A DNA stretch of 64,000 bases from JAJCYK01 sp965224285 (lineage in GTDB: Bacteria > Bacteroidota > Bacteroidia > Cytophagales > Cyclobacteriaceae): positions 1,364,001-1,428,000 of the forward strand of contig OZ245043.1 in the NCBI GenBank assembly GCA_965224285.1, given 5' to 3'. The notes beneath the pieces are model-generated. The model was not told the DNA's origin. It did no database searches and saw nothing but the letters and a program-made list of their open reading frames with translations. The number at the start of each line of letters is the position of its first letter. Within the stretch, counting starts at the first letter, position 1. The translations under genes were made by a program, and so were the position numbers. Of the stretch, positions 34,612-43,020 are shown in pieces.

Positions 34612-35304
34612 TCAGGGCAGAAATTCCCGCCAGTGAACCTCTCTTAACTGTGGTGTAATGCCCTCCTGATCTGCAGCCAGGCAACATTTATGATGATCGT
34701 CAAATTGCAGAGGATACAAGAACCAAGTATGGCCATCATAATTTACTTTTCCATCCTCGATAATAATATCGGTCAAGGGAATTGATAAGCCCCGCCCATC
34801 GGCCTTGATCACACTTTCCTTTATAGTCCAGTATTCAAAAAATTTATCAAAAGGATCAGTAGCAGCCATGATCTCAGCCCATTGAGAGTCGTTCATAGTG
34901 TACTGGAAATCTTCCAACGTTACGGATTTTTTAAACTCAACGTCGATACCCAATCTATGGATGGCTGAGAAAGCGCTAACTACATAGGCTCCTGAATGAG
35001 ATATATTAAAGTCAACCGCTGTATCGGGAAGAAAGGGCCGATTGTGTTCATCAAATTGCAATTCCGACCAGGCGAGCTGCATATCCCGATATTGTCTGCC
35101 GTGCATTCTTAGCAGCAATAGTCCGAATAGATTGCGCTGTTTATCTTCAAAGTGTACAAACCTATCATTGCGCTGTTGTTGAGAAATGGTCAACCGTGAA
35201 CGCAAACTATTCCATGATTGAGCTGGTATATTGGGGTCTATTTTACAATAATATACCTGCAAACTTTTATCTGGGAGAGAAATGTGATTATCGCCCACCT
35301 GCAT
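34612..35304 (-). CDS. 4'-phosphopantetheinyl transferase superfamily protein
   Basis: This 230-residue protein has the Sfp-type layout: VDFNISHSGAYVVSAFS, the magnesium-binding GIDVEFKK and the WTIKESVIKADGRGLS helix containing the conserved W-x-x-K-E motif. Such enzymes transfer phosphopantetheine from CoA to a Ser of carrier proteins in fatty acid, polyketide or peptide synthesis. It overlaps the GDP-fucose synthase gene by 17 bases and is probably cotranscribed with gmd and fcl, although no carrier protein is encoded in the window. It may be the cell's housekeeping or secondary-metabolite PPTase; position alone does not decide this. Confidence 0.9.
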   Translation of the reverse strand: MQVGDNHISLPDKSLQVYYCKIDPNIPAQSWNSLRSRLTISQQQRNDRFVHFEDKQRNLFGLLLLRMHGRQYRDMQLAWSELQFDEHNRPFLPDTAVDFNISHSGAYVVSAFSAIHRLGIDVEFKKSVTLEDFQYTMNDSQWAEIMAATDPFDKFFEYWTIKESVIKADGRGLSIPLTDIIIEDGKVNYDGHTWFLYPLQFDDHHKCCLAADQEGITPQLREVHWREFLP

Positions 35305-36253
35305 GCTCTATGTGGTGGTGCTTGTCAATATTCGGCCAGTCGATAGCCCGGTATAATTCACTTATCCCAGCTGATATCTCAATACTATGCCTCCATCCCA
35401 GTTTATGTAATTTGTCAACACTTAACAGTTTTCGCAGCACACCATCGGGTTTGGTGTGGTCAAAGTATATGTTGCCACTATACCCGGTGACGGCTTTTAT
35501 CAGTTCAGCCAGCTCAGCAATGCTAATGTCCTTTCCCGTGCCGATGTTGATCAATTCTGAACTGTGGTAATGTTGCATTAGGAAATAGCATGCATCCGCC
35601 AGGTCATCCACGTGCATGAATTCCCGTCTGGGCTGGCCTGTACCCCAGACTGTAACCGAAGGGCTCCCATTTCTCCTGGCTTCATGAAATTTCCTCAATA
35701 GCGCTGGAAGGACATGGGCAGTGCGTAAATCGAAATTGTCATTAGGGCCGTAAAGATTGCATGGCATCACCGAGATAAAGTTGCACCCGTACTGTCGGTG
35801 GTAAGCCTGACACATTTTTATACCGGCAATTTTGGCCAAGGCATAGGATTCATTGGTGGGCTCCAATAAACCGGTCAGTAAAAACTCTTCCTTAATAGGC
35901 TGCGGAGCCAGGGCTGGATAAATACAGGATGAGCCTAAAAAGAGCAACTTCTTGACTTTATGGATATAGCATTGATGTATTACCTGATTCTGTATAGCCA
36001 GATTATTGTATAGGAACTCCGCCGGATAGTCCTGATTGGCCATAATACCCCCAACCTTAGCAGCAGCCATAAAGACGTACTCAGGTTTGTTTTCATTAAA
36101 GAATCGGAGGGTTTGCTCCTGATTACGAAGATCCAATTCATCCGGAGCACACAAAATCAGATGGTCATGTCCAGCCAATTGCAGCCTTCGAACTAGAGCG
36201 GAACCTACCATACCCATATGACCCGCGACAAAGATCCTGGAGTGCTTATTCAT
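35288..36253 (-). CDS. fcl: GDP-L-fucose synthase
   Basis: This 321-residue short-chain dehydrogenase/epimerase converts GDP-4-keto-6-deoxymannose to GDP-L-fucose with NADPH. It has the Rossmann motif VAGHMGMVGSALVRRL, the LGSSCIYP segment, the catalytic Tyr-Lys in NESYALAKIAGIKM and MPCNLYGPNDNFD, all family hallmarks. The ATG at the complement of 36251-36253 is preferred over a TTG one codon upstream. It overlaps the gmd stop by eight bases, so the two steps from GDP-mannose to GDP-fucose are coupled. Confidence 0.95.
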   Translation of the reverse strand: MNKHSRIFVAGHMGMVGSALVRRLQLAGHDHLILCAPDELDLRNQEQTLRFFNENKPEYVFMAAAKVGGIMANQDYPAEFLYNNLAIQNQVIHQCYIHKVKKLLFLGSSCIYPALAPQPIKEEFLLTGLLEPTNESYALAKIAGIKMCQAYHRQYGCNFISVMPCNLYGPNDNFDLRTAHVLPALLRKFHEARRNGSPSVTVWGTGQPRREFMHVDDLADACYFLMQHYHSSELINIGTGKDISIAELAELIKAVTGYSGNIYFDHTKPDGVLRKLLSVDKLHKLGWRHSIEISAGISELYRAIDWPNIDKHHHIEHAGGR

Positions 36254-37364
36254 CAACCGCGGTGATAATAGGTGTTGGGCCGTCTTTCTTGGTGTAGCCC
36301 TCTCGTTTAAGTAAATCCAGATCAGCGATCACCATTTCTTTGACTAAGGTTTCCAGGCTCCTGGTAGGACTCCAGCCCAGTTTGGAGCGTATTTTGGAGT
36401 GGTCACCGGTTAAGGAGTAAACCTCTGTGGGTCTAAAATGACGGGGGTCCACTCTTATCACTACCTGCCCTATAGGCAATTGATAATCTTTATCGGTACA
36501 TTGCACCACCAAGCCAATCTCGTTTATGCCCTCTCCCCTGAATTTCAACTCAATTCCCAAACACTTAAAACTCCGTTTCACAAACTCTTTAACACTGCAG
36601 GAAACTCCGGTGGCCACCACAAAGTCATCTGGTTCATCTTGCTGCAGCATCAACCAGACAGCCTCCATGTAATCTTTTGCGTGCCCCCAATCTCTTGTCG
36701 CTGCCAAATTTCCCAGATACAGGTGCTTATCCAAACCCATAACAATTCTACAGATCCCTCGGATAATTTTTCTGGTTACAAAAGTCTCACCTCTTATCGG
36801 GGATTCGTGGTTGAATAGGATACCATTAACCGCAAACATATTGTAAGCTTCCCGGTAGTTAATAGTGATCCAATGGGCATATAGCTTTGCCACTGCGTAA
36901 GGCGACCTGGGATAGAATGGAGTAGATTCGTTTTGAGGTGTTTCTTGAGCCAGGCCGTACATCTCAGAGCTTGAAGCTTGGAAGAATCGTACTTTATCGC
37001 TCATTTCCAGTATTCTAATAGATTCCAGTAAGCGCAGGGTACCCAGAGCATTGACATTCCCAGTGTATATTGGACTGTCAAAACTCACCTTCACATGTGA
37101 CATAGCGCCCAAATTATAGATCTCATCCGGCCTTACCTCTTGGATTATCCGTATTAAATTGGTGGAATCTGTCAAGTCACCGTGGTATAATTTCAATTTT
37201 ATGTCCCGGTCTTGAGGATCTTGATACAGATGATCAATACGTTGAGTATTGAACATTGAACTTCTGCGTTTAATACCATAGACCCTATACCCTTTAGCCA
37301 AGAGGAATTCGGCTAGGTATGCCCCATCTTGGCCGGTGATGCCGGTTATTAAAGCTTTTTTCAT
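36246..37364 (-). CDS. gmd: GDP-mannose 4,6-dehydratase
   Basis: This 372-residue enzyme dehydrates GDP-mannose to GDP-4-keto-6-deoxy-mannose. It shows KALITGITGQDGAYLAEFL, YGIKRRSSMFNTQRIDHL, the catalytic region SSSEMYGLAQETPQNE, YAVAKLYAHWITINYREAY and FNHESPIRGETFVTRKI, which together are diagnostic. A perfect TAATTTTG -7 box (minus strand, 37410-37417) lies about 45 bases upstream but without a good -33 element. It begins the minus-strand gmd-fcl-PPTase unit at the left end of the polysaccharide locus. Confidence 0.96.
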   Translation of the reverse strand: MKKALITGITGQDGAYLAEFLLAKGYRVYGIKRRSSMFNTQRIDHLYQDPQDRDIKLKLYHGDLTDSTNLIRIIQEVRPDEIYNLGAMSHVKVSFDSPIYTGNVNALGTLRLLESIRILEMSDKVRFFQASSSEMYGLAQETPQNESTPFYPRSPYAVAKLYAHWITINYREAYNMFAVNGILFNHESPIRGETFVTRKIIRGICRIVMGLDKHLYLGNLAATRDWGHAKDYMEAVWLMLQQDEPDDFVVATGVSCSVKEFVKRSFKCLGIELKFRGEGINEIGLVVQCTDKDYQLPIGQVVIRVDPRHFRPTEVYSLTGDHSKIRSKLGWSPTRSLETLVKEMVIADLDLLKREGYTKKDGPTPIITAVDE

Positions 37365-37409
37365 TTCTTCATGGCTTACATCCTGCGTTGAATGGTTCCC
37401 ATCAATTTA

Positions 37410-37417
37410 CAAAATTA
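37410..37417 (-). promoter_or_regulatory. Possible -7 element for gmd
   Basis: The minus strand reads TAATTTTG, an exact TAnnTTTG. No TTTG lies 17-23 bases upstream, so the promoter is only half supported. A start near 37404 would give a leader of about 40 bases. Confidence 0.35.
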
Positions 37418-37564
37418 TATGGCATTCAATATGGGCTATAATTCGACAATTCTGATCAATCTCAATACAAGGGTAATGAAATCAATTAATTCACTGGATA
37501 GGCGAATATAATCTTAGTATAATTGGTGCATTATATTTAAACCTCATTATTAGCAGCATACCTT

Positions 37565-38173
37565 ATGCTCATCGTCCATTTAAGAGACAATATCAAGTCC
37601 GATCTTCTCCGATATACCGGGAAAAGGGGCTTATTGGTATTTATAAGGGCATTTTGGAAATATCCAGGCTTCAGGTATTCATTCTATCAAAGACATTGTT
37701 ATTACTATCAAAGCCAAAATTCACTTAACTACAAGCTGCGCTATACTTTTTATAATTTTTTTTTGAAAATCATTGGAAACCAAACAGACTTCCGCATCCA
37801 TTATAAAAACAGGTTCGGCAAAGGGCTCATGTTGCCTACAGCGGGGCCAATTGAGATAGGAGACTGGGTTATTTTTGGCCATAATATAAATTTGAGCCCT
37901 GGTTTAAAAATAAAGATACCGGAACAGGAAGGTGATTCGGATTCAGTGCCGACGTTCGGCAGTATGATCCACATTGGAGAAAACGTGACTTTAGAAGGTA
38001 TAAAATCTATAGGAAATAACGTGGTTATTGCGCCAAATAGTGTGGTGATTACAGACATCCCAGACAATAGTTTGGTGGCTGGTAAACCGGCAGTAGTAAG
38101 CCCACTTAATGGCACGAATAATTACATAAATAGACCGGTAAAACCACACAAAACCAGAACCACTATATTGTAG
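37565..38173 (+). CDS. Hexapeptide-repeat acyltransferase-like protein (WcaB/serine acetyltransferase type)
   Basis: This 202-residue protein has an N-terminal helical part (FIRAFWKYPGFRYSFYQRH) of the WcaB/CysE kind. A left-handed beta-helix region follows (residues about 85-180) with IGDWVIFGHNINLSPG and IGENVTLEGIKSIGNNVVIAPNSVVITDIP, ending in the usual LVAGKPAVV. Such proteins O-acetylate sugars in polysaccharide loci. By eye, the two positions that carry catalytic His in serine acetyltransferases read Thr and Pro here, so activity is uncertain. It is divergent from gmd and 165 bases ahead of the Wza-like gene. Confidence 0.75.
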   Translation: MLIVHLRDNIKSDLLRYTGKRGLLVFIRAFWKYPGFRYSFYQRHCYYYQSQNSLNYKLRYTFYNFFLKIIGNQTDFRIHYKNRFGKGLMLPTAGPIEIGDWVIFGHNINLSPGLKIKIPEQEGDSDSVPTFGSMIHIGENVTLEGIKSIGNNVVIAPNSVVITDIPDNSLVAGKPAVVSPLNGTNNYINRPVKPHKTRTTIL

Positions 38174-38338
38174 TCAGGTATTATGTATAAATTGTACTTT
38201 TCGCAATTGGTAGAATGTTGGTGATAGGGAAGTATTGATATGGTATTTTGAATAGAAATTATTAAAATAATTATATAAATATAAAATATTTTCCTAGTTT
38301 TAGCCCAGATAAGCCATCGGATCATTGAATTTTTTGAT

Positions 38339-39118
38339 ATGATACAACCCAAATTTTCCGGGTTTATAATTGCACTAATCGCATTTATGGCCTCATGTGC
38401 TCCGGCAAGCAAGCAAACCTATATCAGCACCGGTGCTACCTCTACTTTGGCAACCGGCACCAATACCCATTATGAAATCTCTGAGGAATATAAACTACAA
38501 CCAGGGGATGTCATACAGATTAAGGTTGCTAGTCTAACACCAACTGAATTTGATTTTTTTGCGGATGCGGGCAATGCCGATATACGGGTAGATCCGTTAC
38601 TCACCGGTTATTTACTGGATCAAAACGGTAGGGTTACCCTACCCTACATTGGTTCAATCCTGCTTCAGGGTCTTACGGTCAACGAGGCCCGTGAGAAATT
38701 ACAAGAAGTGATAGCAGAATACCTGGAGAGCCCCACCGTTGGGGTGAGGCTGGTAAGTTTTGATTTCACAGTGATTGGTGAAGTTACACGACAGGGTAAG
38801 TTCAGTATTCTGGAAAATCGTATTAACATATTGGAAGGTCTTGGAATGGCCGGTGGTTTAACAGAGTTTGCCAACTTTGAAAGGGTACGCATAGTCCGTA
38901 CAGAAAACGGGGTGAGTACTACGGGGGTAGTAAATCTGTTGTCCGAGAAATTGCCCTCCTCTCCGTATTATTACCTGGCTCCTAATGATGTGGTAATTAT
39001 TGACCAACTCAACAACAAAAACTTTCGTATAAACTCATCCAGGAACATTACACTAATTTTATCTGCGGTAGGTACTGCTGTTACCCTTATTTTAGCATTT
39101 GATAGGCTGGCAGAATAG
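38339..39118 (+). CDS. Polysaccharide export lipoprotein (Wza-like)
   Basis: This 259-residue outer-membrane-associated export protein has a lipoprotein signal (LIAFMASCAPAS, lipidated Cys near residue 20). A Poly_export domain follows (EEYKLQPGDVIQIKVASLTP and LTGYLLDQNGRVTLPYIGSI), then SLBB-like repeats (GEVTRQGKFSILENRINILE). A C-terminal hydrophobic helix (ITLILSAVGTAVTLILAF) would give an inner-membrane or alpha-barrel end. Together with the Wzc-like protein encoded seven bases later it should form the trans-envelope export channel. Confidence 0.92.
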   Translation: MIQPKFSGFIIALIAFMASCAPASKQTYISTGATSTLATGTNTHYEISEEYKLQPGDVIQIKVASLTPTEFDFFADAGNADIRVDPLLTGYLLDQNGRVTLPYIGSILLQGLTVNEAREKLQEVIAEYLESPTVGVRLVSFDFTVIGEVTRQGKFSILENRINILEGLGMAGGLTEFANFERVRIVRTENGVSTTGVVNLLSEKLPSSPYYYLAPNDVVIIDQLNNKNFRINSSRNITLILSAVGTAVTLILAFDRLAE

Positions 39119-39125
39119 AGGAATT

Positions 39126-41537
39126 ATGGAAAAGTGGGAATTTAATAATGAGGAGCTGATTCCAGCAGCAAGCCCCGGACTTGATTTCCGTAAGATATTA
39201 GAAAAAGTCCTAAATAATTGGGCATATGTTCTGATTTCATTGGTGGTTGCTCTGGTATTGGCATTTTTTATCAATAGGTACTCAGAGAGGATATATGAAA
39301 TACAAACTACTATCCTGATAAAGGCTCCTAAGGAATCTAATTCTATTTCAGAACTTCTATATGGACAGGAAATTTTCGGCCGTTCTACCATACAATTGGA
39401 AGATGAAGCCTTATTATTCAAATCTGGTACTTTGGTGGAAAAAACCCTGCGTGAGCTGGATCTGGATGTTACCTATCATTACAATGCCGGCATAAGGGAT
39501 GAAGAACTTTATACCCTGTCTCCGATACACATGGATGTGTCTGATAGTGCTATAAATGTACCTTACGGCATTACCATCGAATGCAGAATCATCGACGATA
39601 AAACCTACAGCCTGCAACTGCAGTCACCGGCATTAATGGACCGCCTGCGAAATATGATAAGCAGAGTCCCTCCAATGGTAGACAATTTCAAAGGACAGCA
39701 GTTCGCTTTTGGAGACGTTATTAATATAGACGGTTTTGTTTTTAGACTCGACTATATAGCGGTCAATGACCTGCCGATTTACAACAGCCTTATCCATATT
39801 CGGATAAATGATTATCCCGATATGGCTAAAAAGTTCTCCAGGAAAATTTTAGCCTCTCCTTATTCCGCTGAATCCTACATCATGCAACTTTCCATGGAAA
39901 TAGCCAATAAGGAAAAGGGGATAGATTTTTTAAAAGGATTAGTGGCCAACTTTATTGAAAGTGAGTTATCCCTAAAGAATACTATAGCCACTAATACCAT
40001 AGACTTTATCAACAATCAGATTATGCTGATGAGCGACTCTCTCAGCGTAGTTGAAGACAGGCTGGAGAATTTCAAAAAATCCAATAGTAACCTTACATTA
40101 TCTGATCAGGGGAACAATTACCTGGAGGTAGGCCAGCAGTTTGAATCACAACGAAACCAGGTATATCTTAAAAATCAGTATCTGACTGATTTGGAGAGGA
40201 GTATTAACAGCAACAATATCGGCGAAATCTATATCCCCTCATCAGTGGGAATAGATGACCCTAACCTAAATCAGAATATCCAGGAACTTGCAAATCTACA
40301 GTTACAATTAAACGCAATTGATCCCAACAGAGGAGGAACCAACAATCCTATCATCAGGAATTATCAGCAGCGAATCGAAATTCTGAAAAAAGGTATTAGC
40401 GAAAATATTAGAAGCATTAAAGCTTCCAATCAAATTGCTCTAAATAGCATAAACCGTCAGCTTGGCCAGGTCAATGCCACATTACGTACCCTACCGACTG
40501 CTGAAAGACAATTTATTAACATTCAACGGGACTATAACTTGAGTGAGGAATTGTATTTGTTTCTCATGCAAAAGAAAGCTGAAGCGGGAATCGCCAAAGC
40601 TTCCAATACCATTGATTACCGTATAGTCAATGACGCTGACATGAAAGGCAGGGGTCCTATAAAACCTAATCCTATGCTCAATTATGTGGTGGCGGGATTT
40701 CTGGGCTTAGCTTTACCAATCGGATTATTATTGGTAGGTAGTGTTCTCAGCAACAAGGTAAATTCCAAGGAACATCTTCTAAGCCTTTCCACCATCCCCT
40801 ACCTGGGAATGGTGGCTAAAGGAAGCGGAAAAATAAAGCTGATCGACAATGAAAACGTAAGATCTGAAGTCTCTGAAACGTTTAGAACCGTAAGGTCCAA
40901 TTTACGGTATATGTTGGGTGATGATGAGCAAGGCAAGATTTTTCTACTCACCTCTTTTATCAGCGCTGAAGGAAAATCTTTCTGCTCCAACAATCTGGCC
41001 TATATCTTTTCCAATTTTGGCAAAAAAGTGGTGCTGATAAATGCTGATATGAGGAAGCCCAATGATTATGAGGCATTCGATGTTTTTGATAATGTGGGAT
41101 TAAGCGATTACCTGGCAGGTATTGCTACTAAGGAACAAATCATATGTAAATCAAAATTTCCTAACCTTCATATCATTACCTCAGGAGGAATTCCACCTAA
41201 CCCAAGTGAATTACTGATCAGTGGCCGCATCAACTCACTGCTTGATGAATTAAAAAAGGATTACAACTATATTATACTGGATACCCCTCCTGTCGGTATT
41301 TTAGCTGATGGACTGGAGTTAATGAACAAAAGTGATGTAAACATATTAGTGGTACGACAAAATTATACCGATAAACGAGCACTGCAAGAGTATAACGAAA
41401 TATACAGCAAGAGTAAAATTCAGAACCTGGCAATCTTGTTTAATGACGTTAATCTGAAGAAATCAGCATACGGGTATAAGTATAGCTACTATTATCAACA
41501 GAACAGGCAGAAAAAATCCTCCTGGAGCCTTTGGTAG
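39126..41537 (+). CDS. Wzc-like chain-length regulator and tyrosine autokinase
   Basis: This 803-residue protein has an N-terminal Wzz domain flanked by TM helices (YVLISLVVALVLAFFI near residue 40 and YVVAGFLGLALPIGLLLVG near residue 525). A coiled periplasmic region with TAERQFINIQRDYNLSE lies before the second helix. A cytoplasmic BY-kinase follows, with a Walker A-like SFISAEGKSFCSNN (about residue 610), Walker A' VVLINADMRKP and ILDTPPVGILADG. A tyrosine cluster (YGYKYSYYYQQ) ends the protein and is the likely autophosphorylation site. Start at 39126 is preferred because it follows the wza stop closely; an upstream start would overlap it. It controls polymer length and export. Confidence 0.94.
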   Translation: MEKWEFNNEELIPAASPGLDFRKILEKVLNNWAYVLISLVVALVLAFFINRYSERIYEIQTTILIKAPKESNSISELLYGQEIFGRSTIQLEDEALLFKSGTLVEKTLRELDLDVTYHYNAGIRDEELYTLSPIHMDVSDSAINVPYGITIECRIIDDKTYSLQLQSPALMDRLRNMISRVPPMVDNFKGQQFAFGDVINIDGFVFRLDYIAVNDLPIYNSLIHIRINDYPDMAKKFSRKILASPYSAESYIMQLSMEIANKEKGIDFLKGLVANFIESELSLKNTIATNTIDFINNQIMLMSDSLSVVEDRLENFKKSNSNLTLSDQGNNYLEVGQQFESQRNQVYLKNQYLTDLERSINSNNIGEIYIPSSVGIDDPNLNQNIQELANLQLQLNAIDPNRGGTNNPIIRNYQQRIEILKKGISENIRSIKASNQIALNSINRQLGQVNATLRTLPTAERQFINIQRDYNLSEELYLFLMQKKAEAGIAKASNTIDYRIVNDADMKGRGPIKPNPMLNYVVAGFLGLALPIGLLLVGSVLSNKVNSKEHLLSLSTIPYLGMVAKGSGKIKLIDNENVRSEVSETFRTVRSNLRYMLGDDEQGKIFLLTSFISAEGKSFCSNNLAYIFSNFGKKVVLINADMRKPNDYEAFDVFDNVGLSDYLAGIATKEQIICKSKFPNLHIITSGGIPPNPSELLISGRINSLLDELKKDYNYIILDTPPVGILADGLELMNKSDVNILVVRQNYTDKRALQEYNEIYSKSKIQNLAILFNDVNLKKSAYGYKYSYYYQQNRQKKSSWSLW

Positions 41538-41567
41538 TAGTTTCCCTCCAGGATCCGAGGCACTGTT

Positions 41568-43001
41568 ATGAGCACCATTGCACTAAAAAGGAAATACGCC
41601 ACCTCTTTTGACGTTACCACTGATCATGGTTCCTGGATCAAATTATCTCTGATTTACTTAGCATGCTGGCTAGTACTGGACTTCGATCTGGCCACCATGC
41701 CCTTTCACTATTTGATTGTACTGCTGCTGGTGGCAATTCAATTCACGTCATTCTACAATGCGACACTGATAATGTTGTTTGCAGTATTCGTACCCTTTGC
41801 CGGATCGATAATGAACGGCGAAATCAGTGGTCTGAAGCTACAGCGAATCATTCTTATACCTTTTCTGATCCAGGCGCTTAATTCTGAAACTAACAGAAAA
41901 CTTCAGTTCGATCAAAAAGGACTCATGGTAATCTTTATCTCCATAGTCCTGTTACTAACCACAGACCACATCAGGCATATTGTACAAACTTTTCCCATCA
42001 GTGAAGGGATGGATGAGGAATTCAGTACCAAGAATCAAATTGCCCGCTATGCAGATAATATTGTGATATCATTTGGATTTCTGTACTTGATCTTTCGGAG
42101 GCTTCCATTGGATCGGTTAAAAAATTTAGCGGACATCATGATACTGCTCATGGTACTTGAAACTATCACCATTTTATACCTGGTATATCAAAATCCAGCT
42201 ATGGTGATACAATCCAGTAACGAGTTTGATAAAACTTATCTGTGGAATAACCCATATTTTGGCCATAAGAATAATTGGGGCATGCTCATGGTACTGTTCG
42301 TTTTCATCATTTTAGCCAGAATGAATACACAGAAGGGCAAAAACCGAGTTTTTTACATTACCTCATTGATTATTGTGGTCTGCGGAGTGGGGGTATCGTT
42401 ATCCCGACAGGCCTATTTTACCCTGTTTGTGGGATTTCTCCTGGTAATAATCTGGCAGCGGGATTTTAAGACTCTAAGCTATCTCATTTTACTGATCATT
42501 GCCTTGGCAATCATTCAACCATCTTTTGTTTTTGACCGTATGGAATCTATGTTGGCGGTACGGTCAGCAGAAGAGTTTCAATCGTTGAATACCAAAGTTG
42601 GGGATGATGCTTTCCGACAAATTAAGGAGAACCTCAGCCTGATACCTATGATGTTCTTTAAAGACTGGGAATACAATTGGTCTGAAGGATTCTGGAACGG
42701 AATGTTACTTCAGTTGGGAATTTTAGGTCTGTTATATTGGATTTACATGTATTCATATTTGTATTCCAGATTTCAAAGCTTTTACCGCCTACCCATGAAG
42801 AAATTAAAGTTGTACGGAATGCTTTGCATGTTGTTTATTATTATCATGACCATTTCGAATTTTAACCGGCGAGGGGTTAATTTCAGTCATTATAATGGCA
42901 ACATTGAACAAATAGGATTCACTGTCCTTTTTTGGATGTTTTACACCGAGATGTTATATCACGGTTTACGGCAGAAAGTAAAGGGGGTACTATATCTTTG
43001 A
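41568..43001 (+). CDS. Wzy-like polymerase / O-antigen ligase family membrane protein
   Basis: This 477-residue protein has about eleven TM helices and a large periplasmic loop between helices in the C-terminal half (residues about 315-385). The pattern GVGVSLSRQAYFTLFVGFLLVI just before that loop is typical of Wzy/WaaL proteins. Polymerases of this family join lipid-linked repeat units in the periplasm. Sequence conservation is low in the family, so polymerase versus ligase cannot be told; the position after Wza and Wzc favours polymerase. Its stop is 19 bases from the stop of the convergent giant lyase-like gene. Confidence 0.82.
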   Translation: MSTIALKRKYATSFDVTTDHGSWIKLSLIYLACWLVLDFDLATMPFHYLIVLLLVAIQFTSFYNATLIMLFAVFVPFAGSIMNGEISGLKLQRIILIPFLIQALNSETNRKLQFDQKGLMVIFISIVLLLTTDHIRHIVQTFPISEGMDEEFSTKNQIARYADNIVISFGFLYLIFRRLPLDRLKNLADIMILLMVLETITILYLVYQNPAMVIQSSNEFDKTYLWNNPYFGHKNNWGMLMVLFVFIILARMNTQKGKNRVFYITSLIIVVCGVGVSLSRQAYFTLFVGFLLVIIWQRDFKTLSYLILLIIALAIIQPSFVFDRMESMLAVRSAEEFQSLNTKVGDDAFRQIKENLSLIPMMFFKDWEYNWSEGFWNGMLLQLGILGLLYWIYMYSYLYSRFQSFYRLPMKKLKLYGMLCMLFIIIMTISNFNRRGVNFSHYNGNIEQIGFTVLFWMFYTEMLYHGLRQKVKGVLYL

Positions 43002-43020
43002 TGAGTGTGTAATATGGTGA

